DNA from: Paenibacillus bovis
GTDB lineage: Bacteria > Bacillota > Bacilli > Paenibacillales > Paenibacillaceae
NCBI RefSeq assembly: GCF_001421015.2
Contig: NZ_CP013023.1
Span: forward strand, 3,155,501 to 3,219,500
DNA: 64,000 nucleotides
Direction of reading: 5' to 3'
Shown: positions 39,579 to 47,624 of the stretch, piece by piece
How positions within the stretch are numbered: the first letter of the stretch is position 1
How the letters are laid out: every line of letters begins with the position of its first letter
The notes under the pieces: generated by a model
Databases searched by the model: none
What the model was told of the DNA's origin: nothing
The model's input: only the letters and a program-made list of their open reading frames with translations
Translations under genes and position numbers: made by a program

Positions 39579-41537
39579 ATGGAGAAATCAAAAGAATTGC
39601 TGCAAACAATTAGTCCCAAGGAAGTTCATATTCAGGACGAATTCTGGTCAGGCTATAACAAGCTTGTTCGTGAAGTCGTTATTCCTTATCAGTATGATGC
39701 ACTGCATGATCGTATTGCCGATGCTGAACCCAGCCATGCGATCAAGAACTTTGAGATTGCTGCCGGGCGTTCAGAAGGGGAGTTTCATGGATTCGTATTC
39801 CAGGATACGGATGTCGCCAAATGGATCGAAGCAGTCGGCTATTCCCTGATGACTCACCCTGATCCCGAGCTGGAACGCATTACCGATGAAGTTATCCAGC
39901 TCGTATCGGAAGCACAGGGTGAAGATGGTTATCTGAATACTTATTTCACTATCAAAGAGCCGGACAAGCGCTGGACCAATCTGGCAGATTGTCACGAGCT
40001 GTACACGGCAGGTCATATGATCGAAGCCGGAGTAGCGTATTATCAGGCAACAGGCAAGCGTCAGCTACTCGATGTGGTATGCCGCCTGGCTGATTACATA
40101 GATACGGTATTCGGCCCCGAAGAAGGGAAACTGCGCGGCTATGATGGTCACCAGGAGATTGAGCTGGCACTGGTGAAGCTGTACCGGTTAACCGGAGAAG
40201 AGAAGTACCTGCGTCTGAGCCAGTTCTTTATTGATGAGCGTGGTCAGCAGCCGAATTTCCTGAAGCAGGAATGGGAAAATCGGGATCGAATCAATTTCTT
40301 TGTGGGTAAAACAGACCGTATCGATCTGGCCTATAGTCAGGCTCATGTACCGGTTCGTGAACAGAAAGTCGCTGTCGGTCATGCCGTTCGTGCAGTCTAT
40401 ATGTATACAGCGATGGCCGATCTGGCTGGACAGACCGGAGACGAGAGTCTCTATGAAGCCTGCAAAACGCTGTGGAATAATATCGTGCACAAGCAAATGT
40501 ACGTTACCGGCGGTATTGGGTCCACGCATCATGGCGAAGCTTTTACGATAGATTATGATCTGCCAAATGATACCGTCTATTCGGAGACTTGTGCTGCAGT
40601 AGGTATGGTGTTTTTTGCCCACCGGATGCTGCAGATTCAGCCAAGAGGCGAATATGCGGATGTACTGGAGCGGGCGCTGTACAACACGGTAACCGGAGGT
40701 ATGTCCCAGGACGGCAAGCATTATTTCTACGTCAATCCGCTGGAAGTCTGGCCGGCAGCCTGCCATCATAACCCGGACAAACACCATGTGAAGCCGGTAC
40801 GCCAGAAATGGTTTGGCTGCTCATGCTGTCCTCCGAATGTGGCTCGCCTGATCACGTCACTGGGTCAGTATATTTACAGCAGCGATGAAGATACGATCTA
40901 TACGCATCTGTATGTTGGTGCATCGGCTGATCTGCCGATCGGCGGCCGCAATGTACGGATTCAGCAGGAGACTGGCTATCCATGGAACGGTGCTTCTCGC
41001 TTTACCTTTACCCTCGAAAAGCCGCAGTCCTTTACACTGGCTCTGCGTCTGCCAGGCTGGTGCAAGCAAGCAGCCCTGACGATTAATGGAGAGACGGTGC
41101 AGTATGCTTCCCTGCTGCGCGATGGTTATGTCTATATTCAGCGTGAATGGTCTGACGATGATGTAGTCGAGTGGAATGTGGAAATGGATGTACAAGTGAT
41201 CCATGCCAATCCCAAACTGCGCGCTACCGCAGGCAAAGTAGCCCTGCAGCGCGGCCCGCTTGTCTACTGCCTGGAACAGGCCGATAACGGTGAACTGATC
41301 GCTGCTCTGCAGATCGAGACCGATCAACCGATGACGGCCCGCTTTGACGAAACGCTGCTGGGTGGATGTACGATCATCGAAGGAAGCGCGATTCGTGAGC
41401 AGGAGCAGAATTGGGGAGAAGCACTCTATCAGGATCATGCCCCGGAACAAACCCGTCAATCGTTTACCGCTATCCCTTACTTTATGTGGGGCAATCGCGG
41501 CGAGGGTGATATGGCCGTCTGGATTCGTAAAGCGTAA
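39579..41537 (+). CDS. GH127 beta-L-arabinofuranosidase
   Basis: 652-residue cytosolic (no signal peptide) enzyme of family GH127. Conserved blocks are AAGRSEGEFHGFVFQDTDVAKWIEA, DGYLNTYFTIKEP, ELYTAGHMIEAGVAYYQATGK, GHAVRAVYMYTAMADLA, MYVTGGIGSTHHGEAFTIDYDLPNDT and YSETCAAVGM. The WFGCSCCPPNVARL motif has Cys414, Cys416 and Cys417; in the characterised Bifidobacterium enzyme the Cys pair of this motif holds zinc and the nucleophile. The C-terminal beta domain is present. ATG 39579 follows AAAGGAG. It lies directly downstream of the sugar importer, so it probably cleaves beta-L-arabinofuranosyl groups from imported oligosaccharides, as found in plant hydroxyproline-rich glycoproteins or pectin side chains. 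Confidence 0.92.
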   Translation: MEKSKELLQTISPKEVHIQDEFWSGYNKLVREVVIPYQYDALHDRIADAEPSHAIKNFEIAAGRSEGEFHGFVFQDTDVAKWIEAVGYSLMTHPDPELERITDEVIQLVSEAQGEDGYLNTYFTIKEPDKRWTNLADCHELYTAGHMIEAGVAYYQATGKRQLLDVVCRLADYIDTVFGPEEGKLRGYDGHQEIELALVKLYRLTGEEKYLRLSQFFIDERGQQPNFLKQEWENRDRINFFVGKTDRIDLAYSQAHVPVREQKVAVGHAVRAVYMYTAMADLAGQTGDESLYEACKTLWNNIVHKQMYVTGGIGSTHHGEAFTIDYDLPNDTVYSETCAAVGMVFFAHRMLQIQPRGEYADVLERALYNTVTGGMSQDGKHYFYVNPLEVWPAACHHNPDKHHVKPVRQKWFGCSCCPPNVARLITSLGQYIYSSDEDTIYTHLYVGASADLPIGGRNVRIQQETGYPWNGASRFTFTLEKPQSFTLALRLPGWCKQAALTINGETVQYASLLRDGYVYIQREWSDDDVVEWNVEMDVQVIHANPKLRATAGKVALQRGPLVYCLEQADNGELIAALQIETDQPMTARFDETLLGGCTIIEGSAIREQEQNWGEALYQDHAPEQTRQSFTAIPYFMWGNRGEGDMAVWIRKA

Positions 41538-41599
41538 TCCTGGTTCCATCATACAAAATCAATCACCAGCAAATAAGTTTTCATCGCAATGATGGATCT

Positions 41600-41632
41600 A
41601 ATCCCCTGCCTCCCAAGCAGGGGATTTTCTTT
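41600..41632 (+). terminator. Terminator after the GH127 gene
   Basis: AATCCCCTGC pairs with GCAGGGGATT across CTCCCAA, followed by TTCTTTTG. Confidence 0.9.
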
Positions 41633-41693
41633 TGAAAAACAGTCATTAACTGTTCCGTCTTTTTCTAAAAGAAAAACCTTTTCCCCACTATAA

Positions 41694-41731
41694 TGAAAAC
41701 GCTTGCATTTGGAATAAAATGGGTTTATATT
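41694..41731 (+). promoter_or_regulatory. cre-like site overlapping the promoter of the first UspA gene
   Basis: TGAAAACGCTTGCA (41694-41707) is one base from the CcpA consensus. It overlaps a -35 TTGCAT (41703-41708), which is followed 17 bases later by TATATT (41726-41731). Binding there would block transcription in the presence of preferred sugars. Confidence 0.6.
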
Positions 41732-41812
41732 TAAATCAGGTATGGTCTCCATACTGCTGATTCAATAGCTAACTGCCGGATAAGGAAGCCCATATCAAAG
41801 GAGGAGTTCACC

Positions 41813-42241
41813 ATGGCGATCTCGCATGTTCTTGTCCCTTATGATGGTTCCATGCATTCCCAGAAAGCATTAGAGCGTGGAGCTGCGCTTGCTCAGAGTC
41901 TGCAAGCCGAACTGGAAATTCTGTACGTGGATTCAGCGACCGTAGATGAGCTGCGTCAACCTCTCATTATGACCTCCAGCGAACTGGAGATTTATTTTGA
42001 CCACAAAGAAGACGAGATCCGGCGTAATCTGCGTGAGATGATCTCCAAAATTCCCGATGCCCGCACTGTGATTCTATACGGCAGTGCAGCCAAAGGAATC
42101 GTAGAATATGCACAGCAGTCCCAGCCTGATCTAATCGTTATGGGTAGCCGCGGTCTGAGTACCATGAGTGAGATGGTATTGGGCAGTGTGAGCCGTTATG
42201 TAACGCAGCGCGCACAGGCTCCGGTTATGATCATCAAATAA
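41813..42241 (+). CDS. Universal stress protein UspA family
   Basis: 142-residue single-domain Usp protein. The start HVLVPYDGSMHSQKALERGAALA and the ATP-binding motif GSRGLSTMSEMVLGSVS are of the nucleotide-binding class. A paralogue lies at 44585-45010. ATG 41813 follows AAAGGAGGAGTTCACC. It has a terminator at 42365-42392 and a cre-like site in its promoter, hinting that its level responds to carbon supply. The exact role is unknown. Confidence 0.93.
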   Translation: MAISHVLVPYDGSMHSQKALERGAALAQSLQAELEILYVDSATVDELRQPLIMTSSELEIYFDHKEDEIRRNLREMISKIPDARTVILYGSAAKGIVEYAQQSQPDLIVMGSRGLSTMSEMVLGSVSRYVTQRAQAPVMIIK

Positions 42242-42364
42242 ACCGTATGTTCTCAAATAGGCTGTTCGTCTATGCATTATATTGTATAGGAACACGCTGC
42301 TTATCCAAATTTACCGGATTCCAGCCATAAGCTGGTAATTTAATGGAATACACATATACGTACC

Positions 42365-42392
42365 GACCGTCTGTCCAGTAGACGGTCTTTTG
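42365..42392 (+). terminator. Terminator after the first UspA gene
   Basis: GACCGTCT pairs with AGACGGTC across GTCCAGT, followed by TTTTG. Confidence 0.85.
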
Positions 42393-42508
42393 TTGTATTT
42401 ATGGTAAAAGGCAGTATAAACGAAGCTGCCCGTCACATATAGAATAAAGAATAATAATGTAGATCCATTCACAAAAGGAACATTTGTTCTTATTTTTCTT
42501 TAAAAGTA

Positions 42509-42537
42509 TTGTGTATACGAACAGATAAGGTTAAAAT
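42509..42537 (+). promoter_or_regulatory. Candidate promoter of the YolD-like gene
   Basis: TTGTGT (42509-42514) and TAAAAT (42532-42537) are 17 bases apart, about 30 bases before the start codon. The rest of the 42242-42569 spacer holds only the UspA terminator. Confidence 0.45.
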
Positions 42538-42569
42538 AGATATAGCATATTGATTAGGGAGGTATTTCG

Positions 42570-42821
42570 TTGGCTAAAGCAAAAGTGGCCAAGCGTCCAA
42601 CACGCGATGAATTTGTTCTGGAAGAAATGGGTAATCAACTCACTGAAGCGTACCGTGAAAAGTCAGAGATCGTTCTAACCGTATGGGGTTGGGAAGATAC
42701 AGTACGCGGTCAGATTGTAAATATGGACTCACGTACAGGCAAAGTGCATGTGCAGCAGGTAGAAGATTTATACAAGATTCCTTTTATGGATATTATGCAG
42801 GTCAATTATCCGAGGGATTAA
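42570..42821 (+). CDS. YolD-like family protein
   Basis: 83-residue protein with the YolD-like fold: RPTRDEFVLEEMGNQLTEAYREKSEIVLTVWGWEDTVRGQIVNMDSRTGKVHVQQ. Family members are small proteins found in Firmicutes, often near genes for translesion UvrX-type polymerases; none is seen here. The start is TTG 42570 behind GGGAGGT. It is a single gene between UspA and MarR units. Function unknown. Confidence 0.8.
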   Translation: MAKAKVAKRPTRDEFVLEEMGNQLTEAYREKSEIVLTVWGWEDTVRGQIVNMDSRTGKVHVQQVEDLYKIPFMDIMQVNYPRD

Positions 42822-42862
42822 TAAGACGTATACATTATTTTATACGTTTTTCAAAATAAGCT

Positions 42863-42892
42863 TTGACATTAAAAATGCAGAAGTAATATACT
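42863..42892 (+). promoter_or_regulatory. Sigma-A promoter of the MarR operon
   Basis: TTGACA (42863-42868) and TATACT (42887-42892) are 18 bases apart. The -10 is overlapped by the palindrome at 42888-42922. Confidence 0.7.
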
Positions 42893-42922
42893 AGCATAGT
42901 CGATTATCGGCTATGCTAGTAT
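42888..42922 (+). promoter_or_regulatory. Large palindrome, probable MarR operator
   Basis: ATACTAGCATAG (42888-42899) is the exact reverse complement of CTATGCTAGTAT (42911-42922). It begins in the -10 box and ends 18 bases before the marR start. It is suited to autorepression by the MarR dimer; as RNA it would also form a 12-bp hairpin. Confidence 0.65.
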
Positions 42923-42940
42923 TTATTTAGGAGGATAAAT

Positions 42941-43372
42941 ATGCCTTTTGATCAGGAACAAAGTCCTCTGGGACTGTTATTGTCCCGAACGTATCTGTTA
43001 TATCGCAAAAAAGCAGCCCAACGTCTGCAGCCTTATGATATTACCCCGGAACAATTTGGTATATTGCATCAACTGAGCAGACATGGTGGGATATCCCAGA
43101 AAGAGCTGGCTCAAGTGCATGAACGTGATCAGACCAGCATCGGCAAAACGCTGGAACGTTTGGAGAACAAGCAGCTTATTGTGCGGCAGGTCGATCCCAA
43201 TGATCGTCGTGCAGTCAATGTGCATTTGACGACCAAAGGTATTGAAGTATTGGAGCAGGTCACTCCGACCATGCGCGGAATCGAGACCGAGATCAATGAA
43301 CTGCTCACAAATGAAGGCAGTGACCAATTTATCGAAGCCATCAACAAAATATACAAAAGTCTGTCCGGCTGA
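42941..43372 (+). CDS. MarR family transcriptional regulator
   Basis: 143 residues with a winged helix-turn-helix: YDITPEQFGILHQLSRHGGISQKELAQVHERDQTSIGKTLERLENKQLIVRQVDPNDRRAVNVHLTTKG. The DPNDRRA wing is typical of MarR repressors. ATG 42941 follows AGGAGG. It heads an operon with the ABC-2 type permease and a UspA gene. The palindrome over its promoter suggests it represses all three until a small effector is bound, the usual arrangement for drug-export operons. Confidence 0.93.
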   Translation: MPFDQEQSPLGLLLSRTYLLYRKKAAQRLQPYDITPEQFGILHQLSRHGGISQKELAQVHERDQTSIGKTLERLENKQLIVRQVDPNDRRAVNVHLTTKGIEVLEQVTPTMRGIETEINELLTNEGSDQFIEAINKIYKSLSG

Positions 43373-43471
43373 GTATTGGAGCCGGTGATTTTTTGGATAA
43401 ATACATGCACAACCATTTATAGGCTATGCACTTATTTATATTTAAAACAAGCAGGAGAGAGGATATACAGA

Positions 43472-44563
43472 ATGAACGCGTTAAACACATGCAAGGAATT
43501 TTTGAAAATTGTACAAACCAAGATTGGACTCGTATTCGCTATCTTTGTCCCATTGTTATTCACACTAATCTGGATGACCGGATATAATGGTGCTACCGAG
43601 CGGATCGATCAGCTGAAGGTAGGGATTGTCAACGAAGATCAGGCAGCCGGTCAGCGGATAGCAGATGCAATCGGCAAGCAGGCCCCTTACACAACAGTAC
43701 CTTACGCATCGCTGTCCGAAGCACAGCAACAGATGGACAACGGCGCACTGATGATGGTCATTTCGATTCCCGAGAATTTCACGGAACAAGCTGCTGTAAA
43801 AGGCAATACCAAACTCGTTTATTATATTAATCAAGGAAATTCGGATATCGCCAAATCAATTGTAGAGAGCTCGGCAGCACAAATCTCTGCTTCTGTAGGC
43901 AAGCAGGCTTTTGCAGAGGTGGAGCAGCAGGTAGTTACAAGCGAAGTAGTCAAAACGCATAATATTAGTAACTTTGCTATCTCCATGCTGCCTATGATTC
44001 TTGGATTTGTTACCTATATCGGGGTGATGACGATGAATATCCAGCTGAATCTTTCTTCCATGATGCTCAAACGCAGTCATAGCAAATGGGATATTTTCTG
44101 GGGAAGACAGCTGCTGCTGCTCGGCGTATCCATTATTGGATCACTTATTGTTACTGGCGTAGCCATGCTATTTGCAGATCCGGCAGCGACGTTCTGGCAG
44201 ATGTGGGGATTCCATATTCTTGTCTATATCGCTTGTATTACCGTGACGCAAATGGGATTCGCTCTGTTTGGCAATGCAGCGCCGCTGTTCAATGTCGCAC
44301 TGATTCCATTTCAGCTGATGACTGCAGGCAATATTATTCCATCTGCAATGTTGACACCGGTTTATCGTCATATCGGCAGCTTCCTGCCTGCGCCCAATGG
44401 TATCCAGGGTTATCTGCGCCTGATTTACAGCGGAGCCCCAGTGACGACATTCGTTATCCATCTGCTGCTGATTGCTGTGATCACATGGGGAATTACTGTT
44501 CTGCGCACTGCACTGACTCGTCCGGCACCAAGCCCGCTGACTCAGCCCGCAGCCAGTCATTAA
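43472..44563 (+). CDS. ABC-2 type transport/YhgE-Pip-like export permease
   Basis: 363 residues. Helix 1 (about 18-36) is followed by a large extracytoplasmic domain (to about residue 180, LKVGIVNEDQAAGQRIADAI, NTKLVYYINQGN) and five or more C-terminal helices, as in ABC-2 membrane and YhgE/Pip-type proteins. No ATPase is encoded beside it. ATG 43472 follows AGGAGAGAGGATATACAG; the open frame from 43376 has no such site. It lies 99 bases after marR and 21 bases before a UspA gene. Under MarR control it probably exports a toxic compound, but the substrate is unknown. Confidence 0.85.
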   Translation: MNALNTCKEFLKIVQTKIGLVFAIFVPLLFTLIWMTGYNGATERIDQLKVGIVNEDQAAGQRIADAIGKQAPYTTVPYASLSEAQQQMDNGALMMVISIPENFTEQAAVKGNTKLVYYINQGNSDIAKSIVESSAAQISASVGKQAFAEVEQQVVTSEVVKTHNISNFAISMLPMILGFVTYIGVMTMNIQLNLSSMMLKRSHSKWDIFWGRQLLLLGVSIIGSLIVTGVAMLFADPAATFWQMWGFHILVYIACITVTQMGFALFGNAAPLFNVALIPFQLMTAGNIIPSAMLTPVYRHIGSFLPAPNGIQGYLRLIYSGAPVTTFVIHLLLIAVITWGITVLRTALTRPAPSPLTQPAASH

Positions 44564-44584
44564 TCAGCAAAGGAGCAATGAAAT

Positions 44585-45010
44585 ATGTATCAGAATATTC
44601 TTGTCGCGTATGATGGCTCTGCTCATGCGCAGCGTGCACTGGAACATGCGGCAGCTTTGGCTGCGGTGCAGCAGTCTCATCTTGAAATTGTCTATGTTGA
44701 TCCGACCACATCCGAACTGCTGGAGCAGCCGCTGATGATTCCAACCCATGAACTGGATGCTTATTTTGCAGAAGAAGAAGAGCAAGTGAGAGCACAGCTG
44801 AGTGCACAAATCGCTTCGCTGTCGAATGCCAGCATCCAGATTCTGCAGGGACATGCCGGCCAGGAGATCGTCAAATATGCAGCAGCCCGTCAGACCCAAC
44901 TAATTATTATCGGTCATCGGGGACTTGGTACCTTGTCGGAATGGGTACTGGGCAGTGTAAGCCACTATGTTACCCAGCATGCTCATTGTCCGGTAATGAT
45001 TGTAAAATAG
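44585..45010 (+). CDS. Universal stress protein UspA family, second copy
   Basis: 141 residues, clearly related to the Usp at 41813 (shared NILVAYDGSAHAQRALEHAAALA start and GHRGLGTLSEWVLGSVSHYVTQ motif for ATP binding). AAAGGAG lies 7 bases before the ATG. It is the third gene of the MarR operon, so stress protein and exporter should be induced together. A hairpin at 45100-45133 probably ends the operon. Confidence 0.92.
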   Translation: MYQNILVAYDGSAHAQRALEHAAALAAVQQSHLEIVYVDPTTSELLEQPLMIPTHELDAYFAEEEEQVRAQLSAQIASLSNASIQILQGHAGQEIVKYAAARQTQLIIIGHRGLGTLSEWVLGSVSHYVTQHAHCPVMIVK

Positions 45011-45099
45011 CTCAAAATTGTGCTTGTAAAAACATACAAAATCTATCGTGAAAACAAAACAAATAAATGGAATATGGAAAGATAATCATATAAATAAAA

Positions 45100-45133
45100 A
45101 GAACCTGATGGTGCGAGTATTCAGGTTTCTTAT
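45100..45133 (+). terminator. Terminator after the MarR operon
   Basis: AAGAACCTGA pairs with TCAGGTTTCTT, followed by an AT-rich stretch. The poor T tract lowers confidence. Confidence 0.6.
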
Positions 45134-45552
45134 ATATCGTTATTCATATACCACACAGTCGGAACATATTGTCCCATCAAGCCTGAAAGTGTCCTAAAGA
45201 CGCTCTCGGGCTTTTTGGTATCTACCATTATCTGCTTTTCCAAATTATATATTAATGAGGTTACACCCAGGCAACCAGAGGAGTTAATAGGGAAATCAAT
45301 ATAAGAATCGAGAATCATTGTTCATTATATATGCCAAATCATTCTTGTTTTCTAGTGAAGTTTATATATTTTCATAATCAAACCCTTTGAATAGTCTGAA
45401 AATAGCTGGAGTAGAGTATATATCGCTAATATTATATTATGTATTTCTTTATTTTAATAACCTATTTACTTACATATTAGAGGAAGTTTTACATTTGAGA
45501 ACGAATTTTATAAAAGTACACTTACTTAGCTTCATATAAAAAGGAGGAAATT
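45134..45552. other. AT-rich spacer upstream of the acetylesterase
   Basis: Holds a second terminator-like hairpin (AAGCCTGAAAG/CTCTCGGGCTT then TTT, about 45179-45219). The rest is very AT-rich DNA in which no gene or clear promoter was recognised. A 62-codon reverse frame at 45130-45318 overlaps the hairpin and has no ribosome binding site. Confidence 0.4.
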
Positions 45553-46842
45553 ATGAAAAAAGTAACCCATTCAGGTCTCTCTGACTGCTCATGTACTACC
45601 CCTGAATCATCTTCCCAAGGACTGCAGTCCATGCACGTCAATTCGGTAAACGCATTTCCTCCTGAAAAGAAATCAGTAAACACATCAGGCAGACTCTGGC
45701 GCAAAGTAAGTACACTGATGCTCACAGGCTGTATGCTCGCAGCCCTGCTGCCATCGCTTCCTGCTGCCAACGCTGCGGTCACCAGTTACAAATTTGATTT
45801 TGGTGGAGGTGCAGTGGAGGCTGGTTACACAGGCGTACGGGCAGAAGATGGTTATAACGCCAGCAAAGGACATGGATTCAATACGCCTGCCAATATGCGT
45901 AATGTATCTGCTGCTGGCAAAGGGGTAGGAAGTGATGCGGTTCAATTCACTACTTTTGGTATCAAGAGCAGTAATACGTTCAATGTGGACCTGCCGAATG
46001 GATTGTACAAGGTCAAGGTGATGCTTGGCAATACCGGTCGCTCCAGCGTAGCTGCTGAAGGGGTATATCAGGTCATTAATATGACCGGTAACAATGTAAC
46101 CGATGAATTTGAGATTCCGATCTGGGATGGACAGCTGAATCTACTCGTTACCGAAGGTAAGGTAGGCGGTGCTTTTACCCTCAGCTCCTTGGAAATTTCC
46201 CAACTGTCTACCAATCCAGTCACTCGCCCAACAATCTATGTCGGCGGTGATTCGACGGTATCCAATTATTATCCGCTGGCTACCAGTATTCAGGCAGGAT
46301 GGGGACAGATGCTGCAGCAGTATATCAAACCTTCGGATTATAATGTCCGTAATATGGCTTCGGCGGGACAGATTGCCAGAGGATTCCGCAATGATGGACA
46401 GCTGGAAGCGATTCTTCAATACATCAAGCCGGGCGACTATTTTATACTCCAACTAGGTATCAATGATACGAACCCAAAAAATAACGAGACCGAAGCAGAG
46501 TTTAAGGAAATCATGCGTAATATGGTTCAGCTCGTCAAAGCCAAAGGAGCTACCGTTATTTTGTCCACGCCACAGGGCCGTGCTACCGATTTTAACAGTG
46601 CAGGTGTCCATAATGCAGAGAACCGCTGGTACCGTCAGGCGACGATCGCTCTTGCTGCCGAGGAAGGCGTACGTTTGATTGACCTGAATGTGATCAGTTC
46701 GGCTTATTTTACATCTATTGGACCGGCAGCTACACTTGCACTGTATATGGATGGCGATACACTGCATCCCAATCATGCAGGAGCACTTGAACTCGCTCGT
46801 CTGCTCACCGAGGAGATGAAGAAACAGGGATTGTACCGTTAA
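45553..46842 (+). CDS. Secreted rhamnogalacturonan acetylesterase (SGNH hydrolase) with long N-terminal extension
   Basis: 429 residues. The first 48 (MKKVTHSGLSDCSCTTPESS...) are polar and Ser-rich, followed by basic RLWRKV and a hydrophobic segment (STLMLTGCMLAALLPSLPAANA), so the export signal is unusually long. A beta-rich domain follows (YKFDFGGGAVEAGYTGV, residues 78-220). The SGNH esterase domain has nucleophile Ser234 in GGDSTVSN, GQIARGFRNDG, LGINDT and the Asp402-x2-His405 pair in GDTLHPNHAG. This matches RGAE/YesT-type enzymes that remove acetyl groups from rhamnogalacturonan I. ATG 45553 has a perfect AAGGAGG site, so the long form is probably real. Monocistronic. Confidence 0.9.
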   Translation: MKKVTHSGLSDCSCTTPESSSQGLQSMHVNSVNAFPPEKKSVNTSGRLWRKVSTLMLTGCMLAALLPSLPAANAAVTSYKFDFGGGAVEAGYTGVRAEDGYNASKGHGFNTPANMRNVSAAGKGVGSDAVQFTTFGIKSSNTFNVDLPNGLYKVKVMLGNTGRSSVAAEGVYQVINMTGNNVTDEFEIPIWDGQLNLLVTEGKVGGAFTLSSLEISQLSTNPVTRPTIYVGGDSTVSNYYPLATSIQAGWGQMLQQYIKPSDYNVRNMASAGQIARGFRNDGQLEAILQYIKPGDYFILQLGINDTNPKNNETEAEFKEIMRNMVQLVKAKGATVILSTPQGRATDFNSAGVHNAENRWYRQATIALAAEEGVRLIDLNVISSAYFTSIGPAATLALYMDGDTLHPNHAGALELARLLTEEMKKQGLYR

Positions 46843-46867
46843 ATCAATTCAATAATGTACTGAATAC

Positions 46868-46910
46868 CAGCCTGAGAGTCTGCGGTTTATGCAGATTTTC
46901 AGGCTTTTTG
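46868..46910 (+). terminator. Terminator after the acetylesterase
   Basis: AGCCTGAGAGTCTGC pairs with GCAGATTTTCAGGCT, followed by TTTTT. Confidence 0.9.
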
Positions 46911-47065
46911 GCATCACAGCATGGTGAACGAGTGATCAGCTGATGAACGGGTATTCCTGGCCATAAGGTCTGCTATCCATGGAGAAACAGCCTGATTCTG
47001 GCTGGTAATTCCGCAGCCTGAATAAAAGCAGATAGAAGAAAATCAAAACAGAACATACAAGAATC

Positions 47066-47100
47066 TTATACATACTAAAAATAATATAGTATACTATAAT
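47066..47100 (+). promoter_or_regulatory. Candidate promoter and palindromic operator before yojF-bshB2
   Basis: TATAGTATACTATA (47085-47098) is a perfect 14-bp palindrome containing TATACT. TTATAC lies 18 bases upstream of that hexamer. It sits about 150 bases before yojF; no other element is seen in the 46911-47250 spacer. Confidence 0.35.
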
Positions 47101-47250
47101 AAGTACTTGGTGATCGACATGACATTCGTTATCGCTGACAGTGGAACGTCTGCTGTGCTGCTGTATACGAGGCAGCAGGCATTCCTTTTCAGGGAAAGGT
47201 CTGTTACGATAGATTCACCGAACAGAGTAAGAAGATGGAGGAATCGTACA

Positions 47251-47604
47251 ATGGCCATGCAGCTTATTGATCCAGCTATTATCCAGCAGCGAATCCATGA
47301 TCTACAGGATCAGGATTTGTACATTCATTTGGAAATGACAACAGGCGCTTATGCTTCCCATCTGGACAGCACCAAGCATCCTGCCGCAACTTTTATCAGC
47401 AATGCGCTGATCCGCTATACGACCGGTTCGATTTCGGAGAAAGCTCCGCATTTTCGTGTCGGTCTCAAAACCGAGCACGGCTGGGTATATTCCGAAGGAC
47501 TGACCCACTACGAAGAGAGTGATTCGGAGCGGCTGATCCTGGCAGGGCATGATACCCAGGGCAAGCTGGTCGTCGCTCTGCAGCTGAGCAAGGAACCTTT
47601 TTAA
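47251..47604 (+). CDS. yojF: YojF family protein (DUF1806)
   Basis: 117 residues, DUF1806. In Bacillus, yojF lies directly before the bacillithiol deacetylase gene bshB2 (yojG), and the same order is kept here. Recognisable blocks are QDLYIHLEMTTGAYA, FISNALIRYTTGSI, FRVGLKTEHGWVYSEGLTHYE. ATG 47251 follows GGAGGAATCGTACA; the open frame upstream has no ribosome binding site. Its stop codon overlaps the first possible ATG of bshB2. The biochemical function is unknown; it is presumed tied to bacillithiol metabolism through this linkage. Confidence 0.88.
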   Translation: MAMQLIDPAIIQQRIHDLQDQDLYIHLEMTTGAYASHLDSTKHPAATFISNALIRYTTGSISEKAPHFRVGLKTEHGWVYSEGLTHYEESDSERLILAGHDTQGKLVVALQLSKEPF

Positions 47605-47624
47605 TGAACGAGGAGATGAAACCA

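Noticed and set aside
45130..45318. 62-codon reverse frame in the AT-rich spacer before the acetylesterase
   Set aside because: No ribosome binding site, no recognisable family, and it overlaps a terminator-like hairpin.
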